Shown here: piece after piece, positions 12,101 through 40,866 of the stretch
How the letters are laid out: every line of letters begins with the position of its first letter
Numbering within the stretch: the stretch's first letter is position 1
Source: Paraspadella gotoi
Lineage: Eukaryota; Chaetognatha
Direction: 5' to 3'
Length of the DNA: 64,000 nt
Assembly: GCA_051294375.1 (NCBI GenBank)
Contig: CM119266.1
Coordinates: 24,940,659-25,004,658, forward strand
The notes under the pieces: model-generated
The model's input: the letters and a program-made list of their open reading frames with translations, nothing else
Database searches by the model: none
Told to the model about the DNA's origin: nothing
Made by a program: the position numbers and the translations under genes

Positions 12101-13546
12101 GATTGGCCGCCGACCTACGGGTACGCCGTACTCAACGGGGCTACTTACAGCTAAACTCAGATGTCATAATTCTATTCGTGGTTGATTCGTTTTTAAGCGT
12201 GACATTCTGATTTTAACTTATTCGTTGGCATGCGAAATTCCCTCGAACTCATATTAAATGTATAAAAACATGGTTTGGGTATTATAAGCTTGATTATTTA
12301 TTAAATTTTCTATTGGCTGACACAGAATAAACGTCTGTACTCAATTTATGGTATTTAAAATATATCGCCTCCGAGGAGACTACATTTAGAGGTTTAGCTA
12401 GCCGGGCCGTATCGTAATCACCTCATTGCATGTAAGAAAGAGCATGACGACGAGACATGTAGCGTAAAGGAACTTGACGATGGCTACGTGAATGCCCATC
12501 GCCGGCGGTTTGAGGTTCATTCTACGAACGGTGATGCCTACGAATGTGAGATTTTCTTTTAATTTATCAATTTTTAATAAAAACTGAGCTAGGTAAATGA
12601 GCAAAATTAGTAGAGTGAGCGTCTCGAATTATCATGTTACGAATACTGATTACTGACAGAATTTGTCTCTCTTTTTTTTTTTGTTACGAATATCTGTGTG
12701 TTTGTCGACACGTCTATTTCTTATTCCGAGCCTTGCCGCAAGCCCGTCATCCCTTACCAGAAAAAAGCATGCCGGCGCCACCCGATGTTGCCAGGACGAC
12801 GCCGAGGATAATGTTGGCTTGCCACGAAGGGAAGCGATACTGGAAGGCAGGTTTTTAACCAAAAAATCGTTTTATTTTCATGATCTTGCCTTCGTCTCCC
12901 TTACCTGAACTTCCATTGTTTTTGGCAAAAAGAGAAAGATGCCTCCCCACCCGAAGGAGGTGAGGAGATCCCCGACGAAGCAGCATAACCACAGTTTGTT
13001 GCTGACGACCCTCCAGACGTCGAGCAGGAAATCCTTGAGGTAGAGAAGCGCGTTCTTCAAGGTCTTCGTCAAGGGGCCGCCCGCCTCCGTCGAGGGAGCG
13101 GGTTTTTTCTGATCGAGGGGAATTAGGTGAATGAAGGTGAAGTCGCGCTATGGTAATATATATATATATATTTATATTGGTTGTACCAATTTCATATTAT
13201 CATTATTATTATTATTATTATAATATTCAGAAACAAATAACATTCTCTAATTCTTGTTATCATGTATATCACAGCATCATCACAAATATTATTCATTAAA
13301 AGAAAAAAAAAAGACTCTGATTAGTGACTGAATCATTTCAGGCAGAGTATCGATATCGCAATGAGCGAAAAAAATCAGGCGTTAAATCTGTCAAATCTTT
13401 AAAGCATGGGTCTCAACTGACTCTACAGTGATAGCGGGGGGTTCTTTTGATAAGGTTTAAAATTCGCGAACCTTTAATAAATCAAAGGCGCAATTGCAAA
13501 TCCTGTTCCTGAGGTTCGGGTGACGAATGTTTTTTAATCGCTCTCG

Positions 13547-13622
<76 letters not shown>

Positions 13623-16305
13623 TTCTCTCTCTCTCTCTCCTACCACCGGTCGTTAAACTCCTTTCCAAAATGAAAAAATCCAACCGCCCATCTTTCAGTA
13701 AGTACAAGTTACAAAAATTTAGTTATCTGGGCGAAGAAGTAAAAAACAGCGGTTTTGATCCGATCTCTGTCTCGTTTAAGATCATCGGCCCCTCGTTAAG
13801 AGTGGAATGAACTTTTCTTTACAACTGTAACAAGCGACCGCTTCAAAAATCAATCCTTTTTGAAACCGATAATTTCTGATCATAAACCTAAGGTCCGGGG
13901 TTCAAACCCAGTAGCCGCCTAGCGGGTTCCCCTCCTTAATTTAGCATGGCGTTACAACCTCGACCACAGCTTTTCTTTTTTCAACAGCTTAATCATAATT
14001 AACTGTGAGAGAGTCTTGATAAAAAGCTGGCAGGTTCCTGCTATGTTATTATCTTGCAATAGCCGGACCAAAGTCAGGGGAAAATAGCTTATTAAACGAA
14101 AGGATAATGTTTAAATTGGTTGTACCCTTTTCATATATTAATTCTGTCCTGAGCATCAGTATCTCGTTAAATTTATAGCCAAATGTACAAGCAAAGCGGC
14201 GGTTACCTCCATCGCCCCGCTAGACATCTCTTTCAACTCGAACTCGGGTCGACCCCGCGGATTTCGGGGGAAGAAGAACATGGGAATGGCGGTGATGACG
14301 AGAAGGGGAGAAAAGAGGAGGACGCCGATCCACCAGGCGCCCACGAACTGGGGGTCTTCAGGGGAAAGGTCGGAGTCCTTAAGGTCCACGGGAACCTGGT
14401 GGAAGGAGGAGAAAAAAGTGGAGATTTGCGAGGAGGAAAATAAGAAAATAATCTTGAACACTTGCCGGGTCTTGCTAGGGATAGAGGGCTGGAGGACCTG
14501 AACCTAAACAGTAGACTGTCCAAAGACAAGTTATCTCGTTTAATGTTTATTGAACGATGAAGTGATTTTTTCAAAGAAAAAAAAAAGAAAAATTTAAGAC
14601 CTTGAAGAGGAGACAAATAGGGGACCTTTCCAACGATCCAATCACCTTCCCCCGACCCAGCCCTACCTGCGAAAGGTAAGCTCCCAGCCCCATCCCGAAA
14701 ACGGGCCCGATCTCCGACGCGGCTTTAACGACGCTGATGTAGGTGGCGCTCTGACCGTGGCTGACATTGTCGTCGATGTAGGGTGAGTAAAGGATTACGA
14801 CGAACGGCGCCAACGCCATCGAGCAGACCTTACCCATGGCCAGTAGGAAGTACTCAGGGGTGAGGCGGCGAGTCGAGGAGCCTGGTAGGGGAAGTCGACG
14901 GGAAAGGTAAGTTTTATCATTCGATCGATTAGTTTTCTTAAGTGAAAAATGAAAATAAGGACTTTTTTTCGATTTAAATAATAGCGATTGAAAAAACACC
15001 TCGTCTTTGTTACACTACATTCCCGAATTAATCGATCTCTTAATAACTATTTATAAACTTATTAATGTGATTTAATTAAATGCTAACACTATAAACGTTC
15101 ATTTTTCTCTCTCATTTTTGCTTATAAGACTGTTTCGTAGTCACAATACAAATTCTTCCCCCAAACGAGAAATCATTCTCCCACCTTCGTTCTCCAAATC
15201 TTCAAAATCCTCGTCGAGGTCGCACTTGTTCTTCCGCAGGAGAATCTGTTCGTCGATCGAGAGGCAGATTGGGCGTCGTTGGTCGTAGGTGGACAGGAAG
15301 TCGTTGGACACGTTGGAGGCGGCGGAGAGGGCGTTGGAGGATAATCCGCGGCCTTTGCCGTAGAAGTAGGGGATCGACTGGGAGGATTAAGGGAAGTGAA
15401 ACCACTCTCCGAACTTAGTTCAAAACAGGAAGGGAGGGTGAGTTAAGTCATTAATGGGTAATGTAGCGATTTTTAAATTTAGCTTTTTCCGTAAAATGTG
15501 CTCTTTTATGATATTTGTTGAATTTGTTGGGTTAATTTAAAGACTATTTAATGCAAATCGTTTGCCCGGACGCCCCTTTTCTAAGAATTGCTACTTTGTT
15601 TATACTTTCGATTCTCGGTGTACCGTTAGACCTACCTGCCACCTAGTAGGAATAAAAGACCCGGCTTTAGTTTGTACAAGTCGTTTGTCTTCTTTTTTTT
15701 TGTATAACTTTTCTGTGCTATAAAGATTATTGCCAATATTTTCAACTCAACGAACCTGAATGAAAAACGCTATTCCGATTCCGAGAGAAGCAAAGCCGAT
15801 GGTTCGAGGGACGTGAACTTTTTTGGCGAAGATCATCACCAGAACCATCACGGTCGAGTAAGTCGTCGCGCCTTCACGCACAGATGGAAGTAAAAGTTAT
15901 GTGAACCTCGAACAAATAGGCTGGTCATGACTGGAAAAACCAACCAAAATATTATTAGAACGTTCTATTGCCTGTTACCGACATGCCCCTGTCAAACCCT
16001 AAAAAAAGAGGGTTTCTTCAAGATATACCTAATATCTATTCGTACGGACGGACAGACAATTAGATTGAACCGTCTAGCGACTCACCGATTGACTTGAGTC
16101 CAGCCAACTGAGTGGCCGAGAGACCGAACGCTCTCTCCAACGTCGTCAACATCGAGAAAAGGTAAGACCCGGATCCCCACTTGACGAAGAACATCACCGT
16201 CAAAATGGAGCAGAAGACCCGGATGTTGGCCCAAGCCTTCGTCGTCGTCGTCGTCGTCGTTGACGGCGTCACCTTTGTAGTCGGCGGATCCGAAATCGTC
16301 GTCAT
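9116..16305 (-). CDS. OATP/SLCO-family organic anion transporter A (13 exons)
   Basis: Exons (minus): 16086-16305, 15756-15871, 15185-15377, 14667-14881, 14207-14395, 12905-13108, 12758-12839, 12422-12537, 10908-11038, 10083-10223, 9769-9976, 9441-9552, 9116-9204; total 2016 nt, 671 residues, all phases compatible. OATPs are 12-span plasma-membrane carriers for steroid conjugates, bile acids, eicosanoids and thyroid hormones. Seen: first membrane helix with AxGSYLFSMLTTLERAF, the family signature DPQFVGAWWIG in the third extracellular region, the large Kazal-like loop with paired cysteines (CNAGCGC, NYFSPCHAGC, DCAC), and a C-terminal C-x-W..C..C segment. Starts at MTTISDPP, with a short poly-Thr run coded by a (CGT)n tract. 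A pentraxin gene is nested antisense between exons 8 and 9. Tandem paralogue of OATP-B. Substrate cannot be inferred. Confidence 0.92.
11485..12154 (+). CDS. Pentraxin-domain protein, nested in OATP-A (5' partial)
   Basis: Two exons are clear: 11485-11669 (enters in phase 1 after ttccaaacag) and 11765-12154 (TAA stop). Together they encode about 191 residues of a pentraxin jelly-roll domain: CFNFPEAS at the start, FTVDFTATL, YVLSYAIS, then the family core VVGQEQDSLEGTFD followed by QRFVGTICDLQMWDSAL. In pentraxins (CRP, SAP type) the E-Q-D and Q residues of this core bind Ca2+. The signal-peptide exon should lie upstream; a candidate ATG at 11350 (MQFLQFSL) has no convincing splice link. An AATAAA is at 12326-12331. 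The gene lies wholly within the intron of OATP-A between exons 8 and 9, on the opposite strand. Secreted pattern recognition is the likely role. Confidence 0.88.
13150..13195 (+). repeat. SINE tail fragment
   Basis: Contains tttatattggttgtaccaat, the 3' end shared with the SINE copies at 13855, 19398, 40145 and 59286. Followed by an (att)n run. Confidence 0.45.
13540..13640 (+). repeat. (CT)n microsatellite in OATP-A intron
   Basis: About 100 bp of almost pure ctctct with a few cg and tt interruptions. Read on the gene's strand it is (GA)n. Confidence 0.95.
13855..14137 (+). mobile_element. SINE copy 1 (tRNA-related head, shared tail)
   Basis: Head has a B-box-like ggggttcaaaccc at about 13897-13909; the body has gagagagtcttgat, tcctgctatgttattatctt, aaagtcagggg and tagcttatta; the end is attggttgtaccc. 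Body and end match the copies at 19398-19553, 40145-40575 (minus) and 63064-63185. Confidence 0.55.
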
Positions 16306-17807
16306 GTTCTCTAAGATATTTTGTTATATTCTTTTTTTGTTTGTGCTGTTAAAGCCTTCAATATCGGTTAGAGCCAATCAGTTTCTTTTGTAATTAAAAG
16401 AAATTTGAAGAGTTTTCATAGTGTTTCGTTGGATTGTAAAATCGAGTAATTATTTATATAACGTTAGCTGATTTATATATTTTTTTCGGTTGTAAAAGTA
16501 AACAGATGTAAGGTTAAACAAAAAAAGTCGAGTAAGTTCCTTTTTTTCGGGTAAGGTTAGGACGATCGAGAATTTGATCAGATTCGCAAAAAAAAAGGCT
16601 AAAAAAATAATAAAGAAAAAAGAATTAAGAGAAAAAAAAAAGAAAACATTTCCATTTCAAGCGAAAGAAACAAATTACTGACTAAGGGCAAGCTAATTTA
16701 CATCTTGCACGGTTTGTGATGAGTACAGTTTTTTATATTATGTTAATTAACCTAAACTCCGAATGTTTAACAGCAAAAAAATGTATAGAAACTTTTTAGG
16801 AATTTATATGGATATTATGGATAAAGAGGCATTTACAATGTAATTTGAATTTTAAACTTCGTTATATCATCATTATTCATCATTTTATCATAGCTGTGAC
16901 CGGAATATTTAGAGATATAATATAACAAAGTCCAAGACTTGTATAATTTATATTTTCATTTGCTTTTACGATTAAATGAAATAAAATGTTAAGGTTTCTG
17001 AGAGAAACAAAAAACAATTTTTTGAAAGGAAGCAACCGGATCACAAATTGGAAATTCAGATCACCGACGCAAAAACCTCCGCCAGAACCAAGGAATCACT
17101 GAGTAGTTGTTTTGCAACTTTCACAGATGCACCTGCGAAAACTTGTTAATTACTAATCCCTTTTGCGAATAGTCCATTACCTTTTTTGAAGAAAAAATTC
17201 TGAATACTGTCTTTAAATTTTTTTATTTCTCACTTATCCCAAAATATAATATAATATTTAATATCCGCATGGACATAGGACCCTTTCATTTTATTTTTCC
17301 GTCAAATAAATTTATGAGTATAATAATTTAACTAACTTAAAGGATATTGTTTCCTAGCTATTGACTCTCGTATTACAAAAAATATATATATTTTTTTCAT
17401 TTTTAATGGATCAAATGAGCTTGCACGAAAAATACTATTCGAAACAAAACTCTAACACTCTAACAGTCAAAATTTACCAGTTTTATCTGAGCTCTCGCTT
17501 AAAGCGATGGCCAACGCAGCTATTCGTTTTAAAAATACTTATCAATGATAAGTTATCATACTATGTACAAAACAAAACATCTCGAATTATTAGTACTATT
17601 CCCAAACTAATTAAACAAACAAGGTGCACGAATAATTGCTAAAAAAAAAGAAAAAACAAATATAAATATTTGAGCGATTATAATATACGCACGTTTCACA
17701 GTTCAAGAGTTTTAGGAATTGTTGACAGATGGCGTCGAGAATATATATAAAAATAAGAGTAATGACAAAAGACAGAAAAAAACAAAAGACAAACATCAAA
17801 GCTTTCA
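16306..17807. other. Spacer between OATP-A start and OATP-B end
   Basis: Contains the promoter region of OATP-A (minus) and the 3' flank of OATP-B. AT-rich, no clear core promoter. An open frame at 17026-17151 (plus; about 41 codons, includes ITDAKTSARTKESLSS) has codon composition unlike its surroundings and might be an exon remnant, but no product is recognised. Confidence 0.35.
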
Positions 17808-34083
<16,276 letters not shown>

Positions 34084-35676
34084 CGTCGTTTTTTTTAAAG
34101 TTTATTTTTTTGTTTCTTTACAATTTGTTTTTTTTTTGTGTGTGTGTATTTTTGTCGTTTTGGTTTCTTACGTTCGTCCGTTTAGTTTGTTTGTTTTTTT
34201 CGTTGCCAAGTCGAAAACGAATTTACTTTTTAATTAATCTCTCTCTCTAGAAATCGAAGCAGAGATTGTTAACTAATTAGAAAACTTGGACTCCTGTTAA
34301 TCCCATCGAATGAAACTGGTTGTAATGGAATAACGAGTTTTACGGTTTAACCTTCTTATTCTTCATCAATCAAAGTTTCGGCAAAAGTTTTAGCGGGGAG
34401 CAAAAATAATCCGTTTGAATTGGTTATCAATAGTTCAATTCACTTTAATGTTGAAATTTACTACTAATAATAAAGCATTCAGTTACCTAAGATTACCAGG
34501 AATGGAACAATGATATCTTTTAGATTACACTCAGGTTTTCTTGATCAGAGCAAAACAAAACGCAGCGTCATTCCTTTCTTTTTTCCTCCCATAAATCAAA
34601 GTTCCAACTCGAGACGCGTTTGAAAGATCTTGACCAATTTATCGGTTAAAGTTACGCCCACTCTGCTTCGGGAAAATTACAAATCCCCCAAATTTTTTTT
34701 AGGAGCGACGACTCTTAATGTCAGTGATTACTTTTTAATGTCAGACTCTTAATGTCAGTAATTACTTTTTAATTGCGTTCATCTGTAGACGATAATAATT
34801 TTTTTTCTTGAGGAGGGAGAAAAAAGATATATAAATCTTACGGTCTCTCCTTAAGAAATTGGAAAGTCGCGGACCTTGATACGTAAAACGAGATAAAGCG
34901 TTCATTATCTTCGCGACCGATTTTCACGTGAAAAAAAAAAATTGGTGTTACTCTTCAGGGCAACGAAAAAAGTAAACAAAACAAGGTTACGAATTTTGCC
35001 AGAGCTCAAAAGTTTTGTTACGAGAACAAATGAAACCGGCTTTCTTCAATAGTAATAATTACAATTTTAACGGAGAAATGAGCATTGCTTTTCCAGTTTT
35101 TATTATTTTAACTTTTTCATTTACGATTTCTGGTTCTGAATTAGCAAGATGCGTACGGGGAGGCTGTCAAACCGGTGTTACAGATGAAAATGATTTCCTC
35201 CTTAATTTTTTGTATCTATTCTTCTTTTTTCTAAATAAGTTTTATTTTTTTAGTTTCAAGTTTAAAACTTAGGGCGACAACATAAAGTGAGTGGTTACAG
35301 GTTAGCCTCTTTTTTTACCTAGCTTTATTGACCAAAGCACATGAATATATTTTCTGATTTTACAATGATTAACCGAAATAAAACTACGTAATGATTTTCT
35401 TTTTGAATGTTATTCATTCATAATTTTTTTAATTACAATTGCTCTTCAAAACCGAATATTTACGAGACAAAGGCCATTCGAATTAATGCCATAAATTATG
35501 GCTCGGCCAACAATGAGGGACGCTAAAACATTGAATTAATGTTCATTGACTTCTGTTTTAATGTTGTAATTTTCGGGTGCTGCCTCTGCTCTGCAGTGTC
35601 CACTGTCCATCTTCTCCGTCAAATTAACAGAGTAGTTTCCGGCGTGACTTTTTCAACTTTTCCAACAGGTGGCGCC
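34084..35676. other. Spacer with a possible small secreted-protein exon
   Basis: OATP-B promoter side and HSD 3' side. A plus-strand frame at 35078-35179 (MSIAFPVFIILTFSFTISGS...) looks like a signal peptide followed by ARCVRGGC, with a possible donor g|gtgtta at 35179. A possible second exon 35596-35667 after ctctgcag is phase-compatible. No family recognised; the pair may be chance. A TTTATT at 35324-35329 could be the HSD poly(A) signal on the minus strand. Confidence 0.3.
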
Positions 35677-37532
35677 TCAAATCCTCGCGGGTTCTTCAGG
35701 CTCCTTCGCCTTCAATTCTTTCGAGAGATCCACGTAGAAACTCAAGGAGCGACGAAACGACTCCTCTCGGTCGTAGAGGGGGACGTAGCCGAGATTGCTG
35801 GAGCGAAGGGAGAAGAAGATGAGTGGAGCGAAGAGATAGAACGTGATTAAGAATGAAAAAGTTGGCGAACAGAAAGAGGAAGAGAGAGAGAGAGGAGAGA
35901 GAAGAGAGAGAGAGAGAGAGAGTGAGTATGAGAGAGAGAGACATTAGATGAAAAGGACGAGAGAGATGCATGAGAGAGAGTAGAGGAGCGATCGATGAGA
36001 GATGCAGACTGAGAAGAGAGAGAGAGAGAGACCTCACCGTCTAGCGAGTGCCGAATTAAAGAAGTGAATGTGATCGAGAAACTTGAGTCCGTGAACGGAT
36101 TCCGTCATCTCAATCTCTTTCCAGGGACGAACCATCTTCGCCACCGTCTCTTGCAATCCAACGAGGCTGATGGTCGAGGGAAAAGGGGAATTTCTTTCTT
36201 TAATTCATTCATTCTTCTTTCTTTTCATTTATGCCTCATTTTGGTTTTTTTAAAGTGATTCATTTCTTTCCTGAACGACCACCCGTACAACGACGACGAC
36301 AACCTGCAGACGGCGTTGAAGGGAAGTTCGTAACTGGCGAATTCGTAACCGCAAGGTTCGAGGAACGAGGCGAGGAAGTTGAACATTGGCTGGAGTTTCG
36401 TATCGTCGGTGACGAAGTAGGCCTGACCGCCCACCGCTGAACAAGAATTAAGATTAAGATAATTAATAATAATTGTTGAATAAATATTTCGAAAAAAAAA
36501 TTATGTTTTTTTGTGTGTGTGTGTGTGTTTGGGTTTGTGTTTATGTGTGTGTTTTTGTTTTATTTTTTGAGCGCCTTGACTTAATAACAACTTTTTGTGT
36601 GGTTAATGACATATGCCCAAGATAATGTGTTGACTGGCCAAACAAACGACAACTTATGCATAACGACAACGACAACGACGTCATCTAAACATAATAAGAA
36701 TATTAGAACGACTTAATTCGCCTAAAGCCCTCCCCCCCGCCCGATGACCTCCCCTCCCCCACGTTGGTTAACCTTCCGGCCGCGCGCGCAGCGACTTCAA
36801 AGCGCAAACGTGAGCCCAAGCGGCGTTTCCGGCGTAAGTGGCTTGAAGGAGATCGCTTCGCAGTTTAATACGGGGGAGTCGAGCTGGAGAAAAGGGGATG
36901 TAATACGGATGTGAAAGATTTGAAGGGATGTAATTCGATCACATATAAACTGTTCCCGGACTGAACTTTTCGTGCCGGCGGCTCTCTTCAAGGAGGTGGT
37001 GACCACGTGGTTGTCCAAGTCCCCGTAGATCATCGTGAGTCGGAGGACGAGCGACGAGAGGGTCGATCCTGGGGGCGCGGACGAAGGAGTTGAAGGATTT
37101 AGAGGGACATCATCGAACGAGAACGCAAACTGTTCATACAAAAAAAGACAACAATTATGAAAATTGTAGAAGCTAGAGACTACTAATGAATGCACACATG
37201 AAACTAAATATTAAAAAAATCAAGGCATATTTATCGAAAATCGTAAAGAGGTAGCAGGGTCCACCATATTTAAAAGAAACAATGAAATAAACCGGAGAAG
37301 TTACGAAAATTAATAAACTGAAACTAAAAAAGTTTAAAAATGTATATTTCAACGAAAAAATGATATCAAGACCGTTGGCGACCGTAGCCCCGTGATTTTC
37401 CAAAACGCAGCGCTCGGCGAGATACTTGGTCTCTGGGTATCCTGTGAGCAAGAACTTGCCGTCCGGAGGCGGAACTGTGACTTCGGATTCCGTCCCGTCG
37501 TAGATCGCCGGCAACCCTTTTCAAAAGAGATG

Positions 37533-37605
<73 letters not shown>

Positions 37606-38423
37606 CTACTTGTTACCCAACTAGCCCACCCTTCCCTTCCTTCGAACCGATGGCAACTTCCAAGGACCCAGTGTAGACGAGTTTGGGGACTCCGTACTTC
37701 TTGCAGGCGTCAACGATGTTCTTGGTTCCGCCAACGTTCGTTTCCCTCATCCCCCGGATGTCCGCGAAGGCGCCAACGGAGATGAGCGACCCTTTTGTTT
37801 TTAGGGGATGAAAGATTTGATCGTTTTATGAGTTGCTCTAGATGTTCATAACATTTTCTTTCTCTAAAAGAATTTTGCTTTTTTTTTTTTGTTGTCTCGA
37901 TGGCGATTACCTGCGTGAATGACGGTGTCGACTCCGTTCACAACTTTTTCCACGTCTTTCACGTTTCTCAAATTTCCGACGTGAATCTGCGCAAAAGAAA
38001 GAACCGATTGGTGAATACGCTTGACGAGAGTGAACTTTGAAAAATTATGATTCATCCTTCGACGCAGTCGGTTTTACTTTCTTAATATTTAATAAAAGTA
38101 AGTTTTTTATCTTTGAAGTTAGTCTCTTGAAAAATTTAGTAAATTGTGAACTATTCTATCACGCAACCCTAACCTCAACTGGAACGACGTTCGGATATTC
38201 GAGACTCTTGTCGTAAGGATTGCAGTCAAAGACTCTGATTGACTTCAAATTCTCTGCGTCGTGTTGCTGCAGCAGGCTGATGATGTGCTGCCCCACGCAG
38301 CCGTTAGCCCCTGTATTGTATTATTTGAAAAGAAAAAAAGACGATTTATTCTCAAGAAGATATTTGATGACATAAATTGCATTCTTAATCTACTTATGTA
38401 AAAGTTTTGTCTCTCTCTCTCTT

Positions 38424-38480
<57 letters not shown>

Positions 38481-38664
38481 TGACCAACACTGTCTCGGCA
38501 ACCTTCTCCTTCGCGCTTCTTTCGTTAACCAAAAGCGACGCCAAATTTGGCACCGACGTCACCGGTGTCAAAGTCGTCGAGTTCCATCGCGCCGGCGTCG
38601 ACGCCGAGAACGCCGGATTCCACGCTCGGCGCCACGTCCTTCCGATCGACGCGCCACGGAACAT
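35677..38664 (-). CDS. 3-beta-HSD/NSDHL-family sterol dehydrogenase (extended SDR)
   Basis: Exons (minus): 38478-38664, 38174-38310, 37911-37986, 37648-37791, 37373-37516, 36967-37068, 36773-36883, 36304-36436, 36038-36166, 35677-35797; total 1284 nt, 427 residues. NAD(P)-dependent oxidation of 3-beta-hydroxysteroids or 4-carboxysterols is the family reaction. Seen: nucleotide-binding VTGANGCVGQH at about residue 60-70, GVDTVIHA, NVGGTKNIVDACKKYGV, YTGS, catalytic YPETK (Y-x3-K), VLRLTMIYGD, ATYAGNAAWAH, and a C-terminal NLGYVPLYDREESF. The first 60 residues are Arg/Ser-rich (MFRGASIGRTWRRAW), suggesting a mitochondrial presequence; no C-terminal membrane anchor is seen. Donor of exon 5 (gtcttg) is weak. 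Divergent from the P450, 905 bp between start codons. Whether it acts on steroids or on 4-methylsterol intermediates cannot be decided. Confidence 0.87.
37529..37605 (+). repeat. (GATA)n microsatellite
   Basis: About 19 pure gata units in an intron of the dehydrogenase gene. Confidence 0.95.
38410..38475 (+). repeat. (CT)n array abutting the HSD exon-1 donor
   Basis: On the gene strand this reads GTGAGAGAGAG..., i.e. the array starts within the donor consensus itself. Confidence 0.95.
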
Positions 38665-39309
38665 GTTTCACCGGCGAAAATAGGGGCATGAGTGGAGGAC
38701 TGGTAGAGCTGATGATTCAAGTTTGGATGCGTTGCCTTTATTATCGAAGGATAAAAAAATAATTCCCGGTAAGATTCCTGCGATTGATTAAAAAAAAATA
38801 AAAACAAAAAATGGAAAGTTTATTAAAACAATTACTAAACAAAGCAAAAACCTAAAGAGCTCTACGCCATAAATTTAAAGTATTAAAATATTGGCTGAAT
38901 CTGGCGAGAAAAAAAAATCCGTTTTAAATAAAACCAAATTACTGTTTTATAAACTTCGGTGTTGACAAATCTCTGTCGAAACTTTCGGCAGTTGTGAAAA
39001 GGAAGCGCGCAGAATTTTTACGGAGCGTGGGTATTTTCGTTTCCATTTTTTATTGTATTTTTGTTATTTTGTTAATTCTTTCATAAGGTTGTTAAAAACA
39101 ATCAGAAAATCTTGATAAATATCCGAAAAAAACAACTGCATATTTTCTTCAGGTGGACAAATTGTGATAAAACGACGACTAAGACCATGACGACGACGAC
39201 AGCGAAGGCGACGGTGATAGAATCACGACGACGACGACGACGACGACGACGAAGACTTCGATATTACGGAACGATCTCGGTCACACGCGCTCGTCAAGCG
39301 ATTTCGCGA

Positions 39310-39406
<97 letters not shown>

Positions 39407-39569
39407 AGTCGCACTTTCTTTCTCCTTTCATTATTTCCTTCTTCCTTTACTCGCAAGCCATACACTTTTCTTAATCTGTTAAGATTAGTTTTTTTTAATA
39501 ATTTTTTTGTCTCGAAAATTTTCGTCTTCGTTTCCACTCTTCGCTCCAGTTTTTTTTCTCAGTCCGTAG
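38665..39569. promoter_or_regulatory. Shared bidirectional promoter interval (HSD - / P450 +)
   Basis: 905 bp between the two start codons. Contains (cga)n at 39190-39260 and a long (CT)n at 39309-39392 followed by (tttc)n. No TATA box positioned for either gene was identified. The head-to-head layout suggests co-regulation; this is inference. Confidence 0.45.
39309..39404 (+). repeat. (CT)n then (TTTC)n in the divergent promoter interval
   Basis: About 80 bp of pure ct followed by three tttc units, about 170-260 bp upstream of the P450 start codon. (GA/CT)n tracts at promoters can bind GAGA-type factors in animals; that role is only a possibility here. Confidence 0.95.
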
Positions 39570-40835
39570 ATGGCGCTGACTTTAACGAGAAGAGCTTCGT
39601 TTTGCGCCTTCAGAGTGGCGCTGCCGTCGCGAATCGGCGCCGTCGACGAAATTCGAAGCCGACAACAGAGCGGCGAAGCGACGGCCACGGAAGATAAAGG
39701 CGCGCCGGGTGGCGAGATGAAGAGGCTCTCCGATTTAGGATTTCTGCCGATGAATATGATGCCGGGACCGCAGACCGTGTCGCAGACAATGCCTTGGCAC
39801 GTCCGTTAAAAAGCGTTCTTTAGATTTATCTATCAATGTATCTATCTATCTATCTTTCTATCTATTTATCTATCTATCTTTCTTTCTGTCTATCTATCTA
39901 TCAGGTATTTAGAAAACAACCGCCTCCGTTTCGATCTTCGTCACGTGATCCACCAAAAGATGGCGGAGGAATACGGTCCCGTTTTTCAGGAGAAACTTCC
40001 CAATATGAGAATCGTCGTCGTGACTGACCCTGAGGAGTACGGTGAGTTCGGGGGTAAGGTCTGCACTCGCCTTAAAAAGTAAAGCAAAGCTTACCTAGGA
40101 AAGACGGGTAGAGGTGACCTATTTGCTTAAAATATTTATGAAATTAGTACAACCTATATATAAAGTTATCCTTATGGCAACGGGAGGATAGCCTGTGATA
40201 AACCGGGAGGCGCGGGTATTCACCAACTGGCGTAGGGGCTGCGGACCCTCAGTGACCGCCTCCTGTCACTGGCATGTTTATACCGGCACCGTCACATTTA
40301 AGCCAGAACCGGGATACCCAGGGATTGAACCCGGGACGCACGGATGGAATGAGATGATTTAGCCTGCTCAGGCCATTGAGATGAGGCTGAGGACGGACAG
40401 CAGTGAGGCAGCTTTAAGTCTTGCTGCCACATCCTTTCATTTAATAAATAAGCTGTCTTGCTCCTGACTTTGGACAGTCTTGGGGGGGGGTTTAAGCCAT
40501 TCATTACTCTTACTAGATAATGACATAGCAAGTCCCCGTAAGCTTTTAATCAAGACTCTCTTGCATTCTCGTTTAATCTTTTTCTTTAAACCATAATAAC
40601 AGCGAAAATAACCCGAGTAGATGGGAAGATGCCCCAACGTATGGAGCTCGGCCCCATGGCCCATCACCGCTATCACAAAGGCTGGGGAGCGGGACTAGTT
40701 AATTCGAACGGGGAGGAATGGTAAGGATGGAAAGGAAAAAAGAAAGAAAGAAAGAAAGCGGGCGAAACAAAAAAGAAACAAGCTGTCTCTCTAGTCTCTA
40801 TCTCTCCATCACTTCTGCTCTGCCTCCCTCTCTCA

Positions 40836-40866
<31 letters not shown>

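Noticed and set aside
12398-12604. Stand-alone minus-strand ORF with VRRMNLKPP
   Set aside because: It is OATP-A exon 8 (12422-12537) with intron read-through, not a separate gene.
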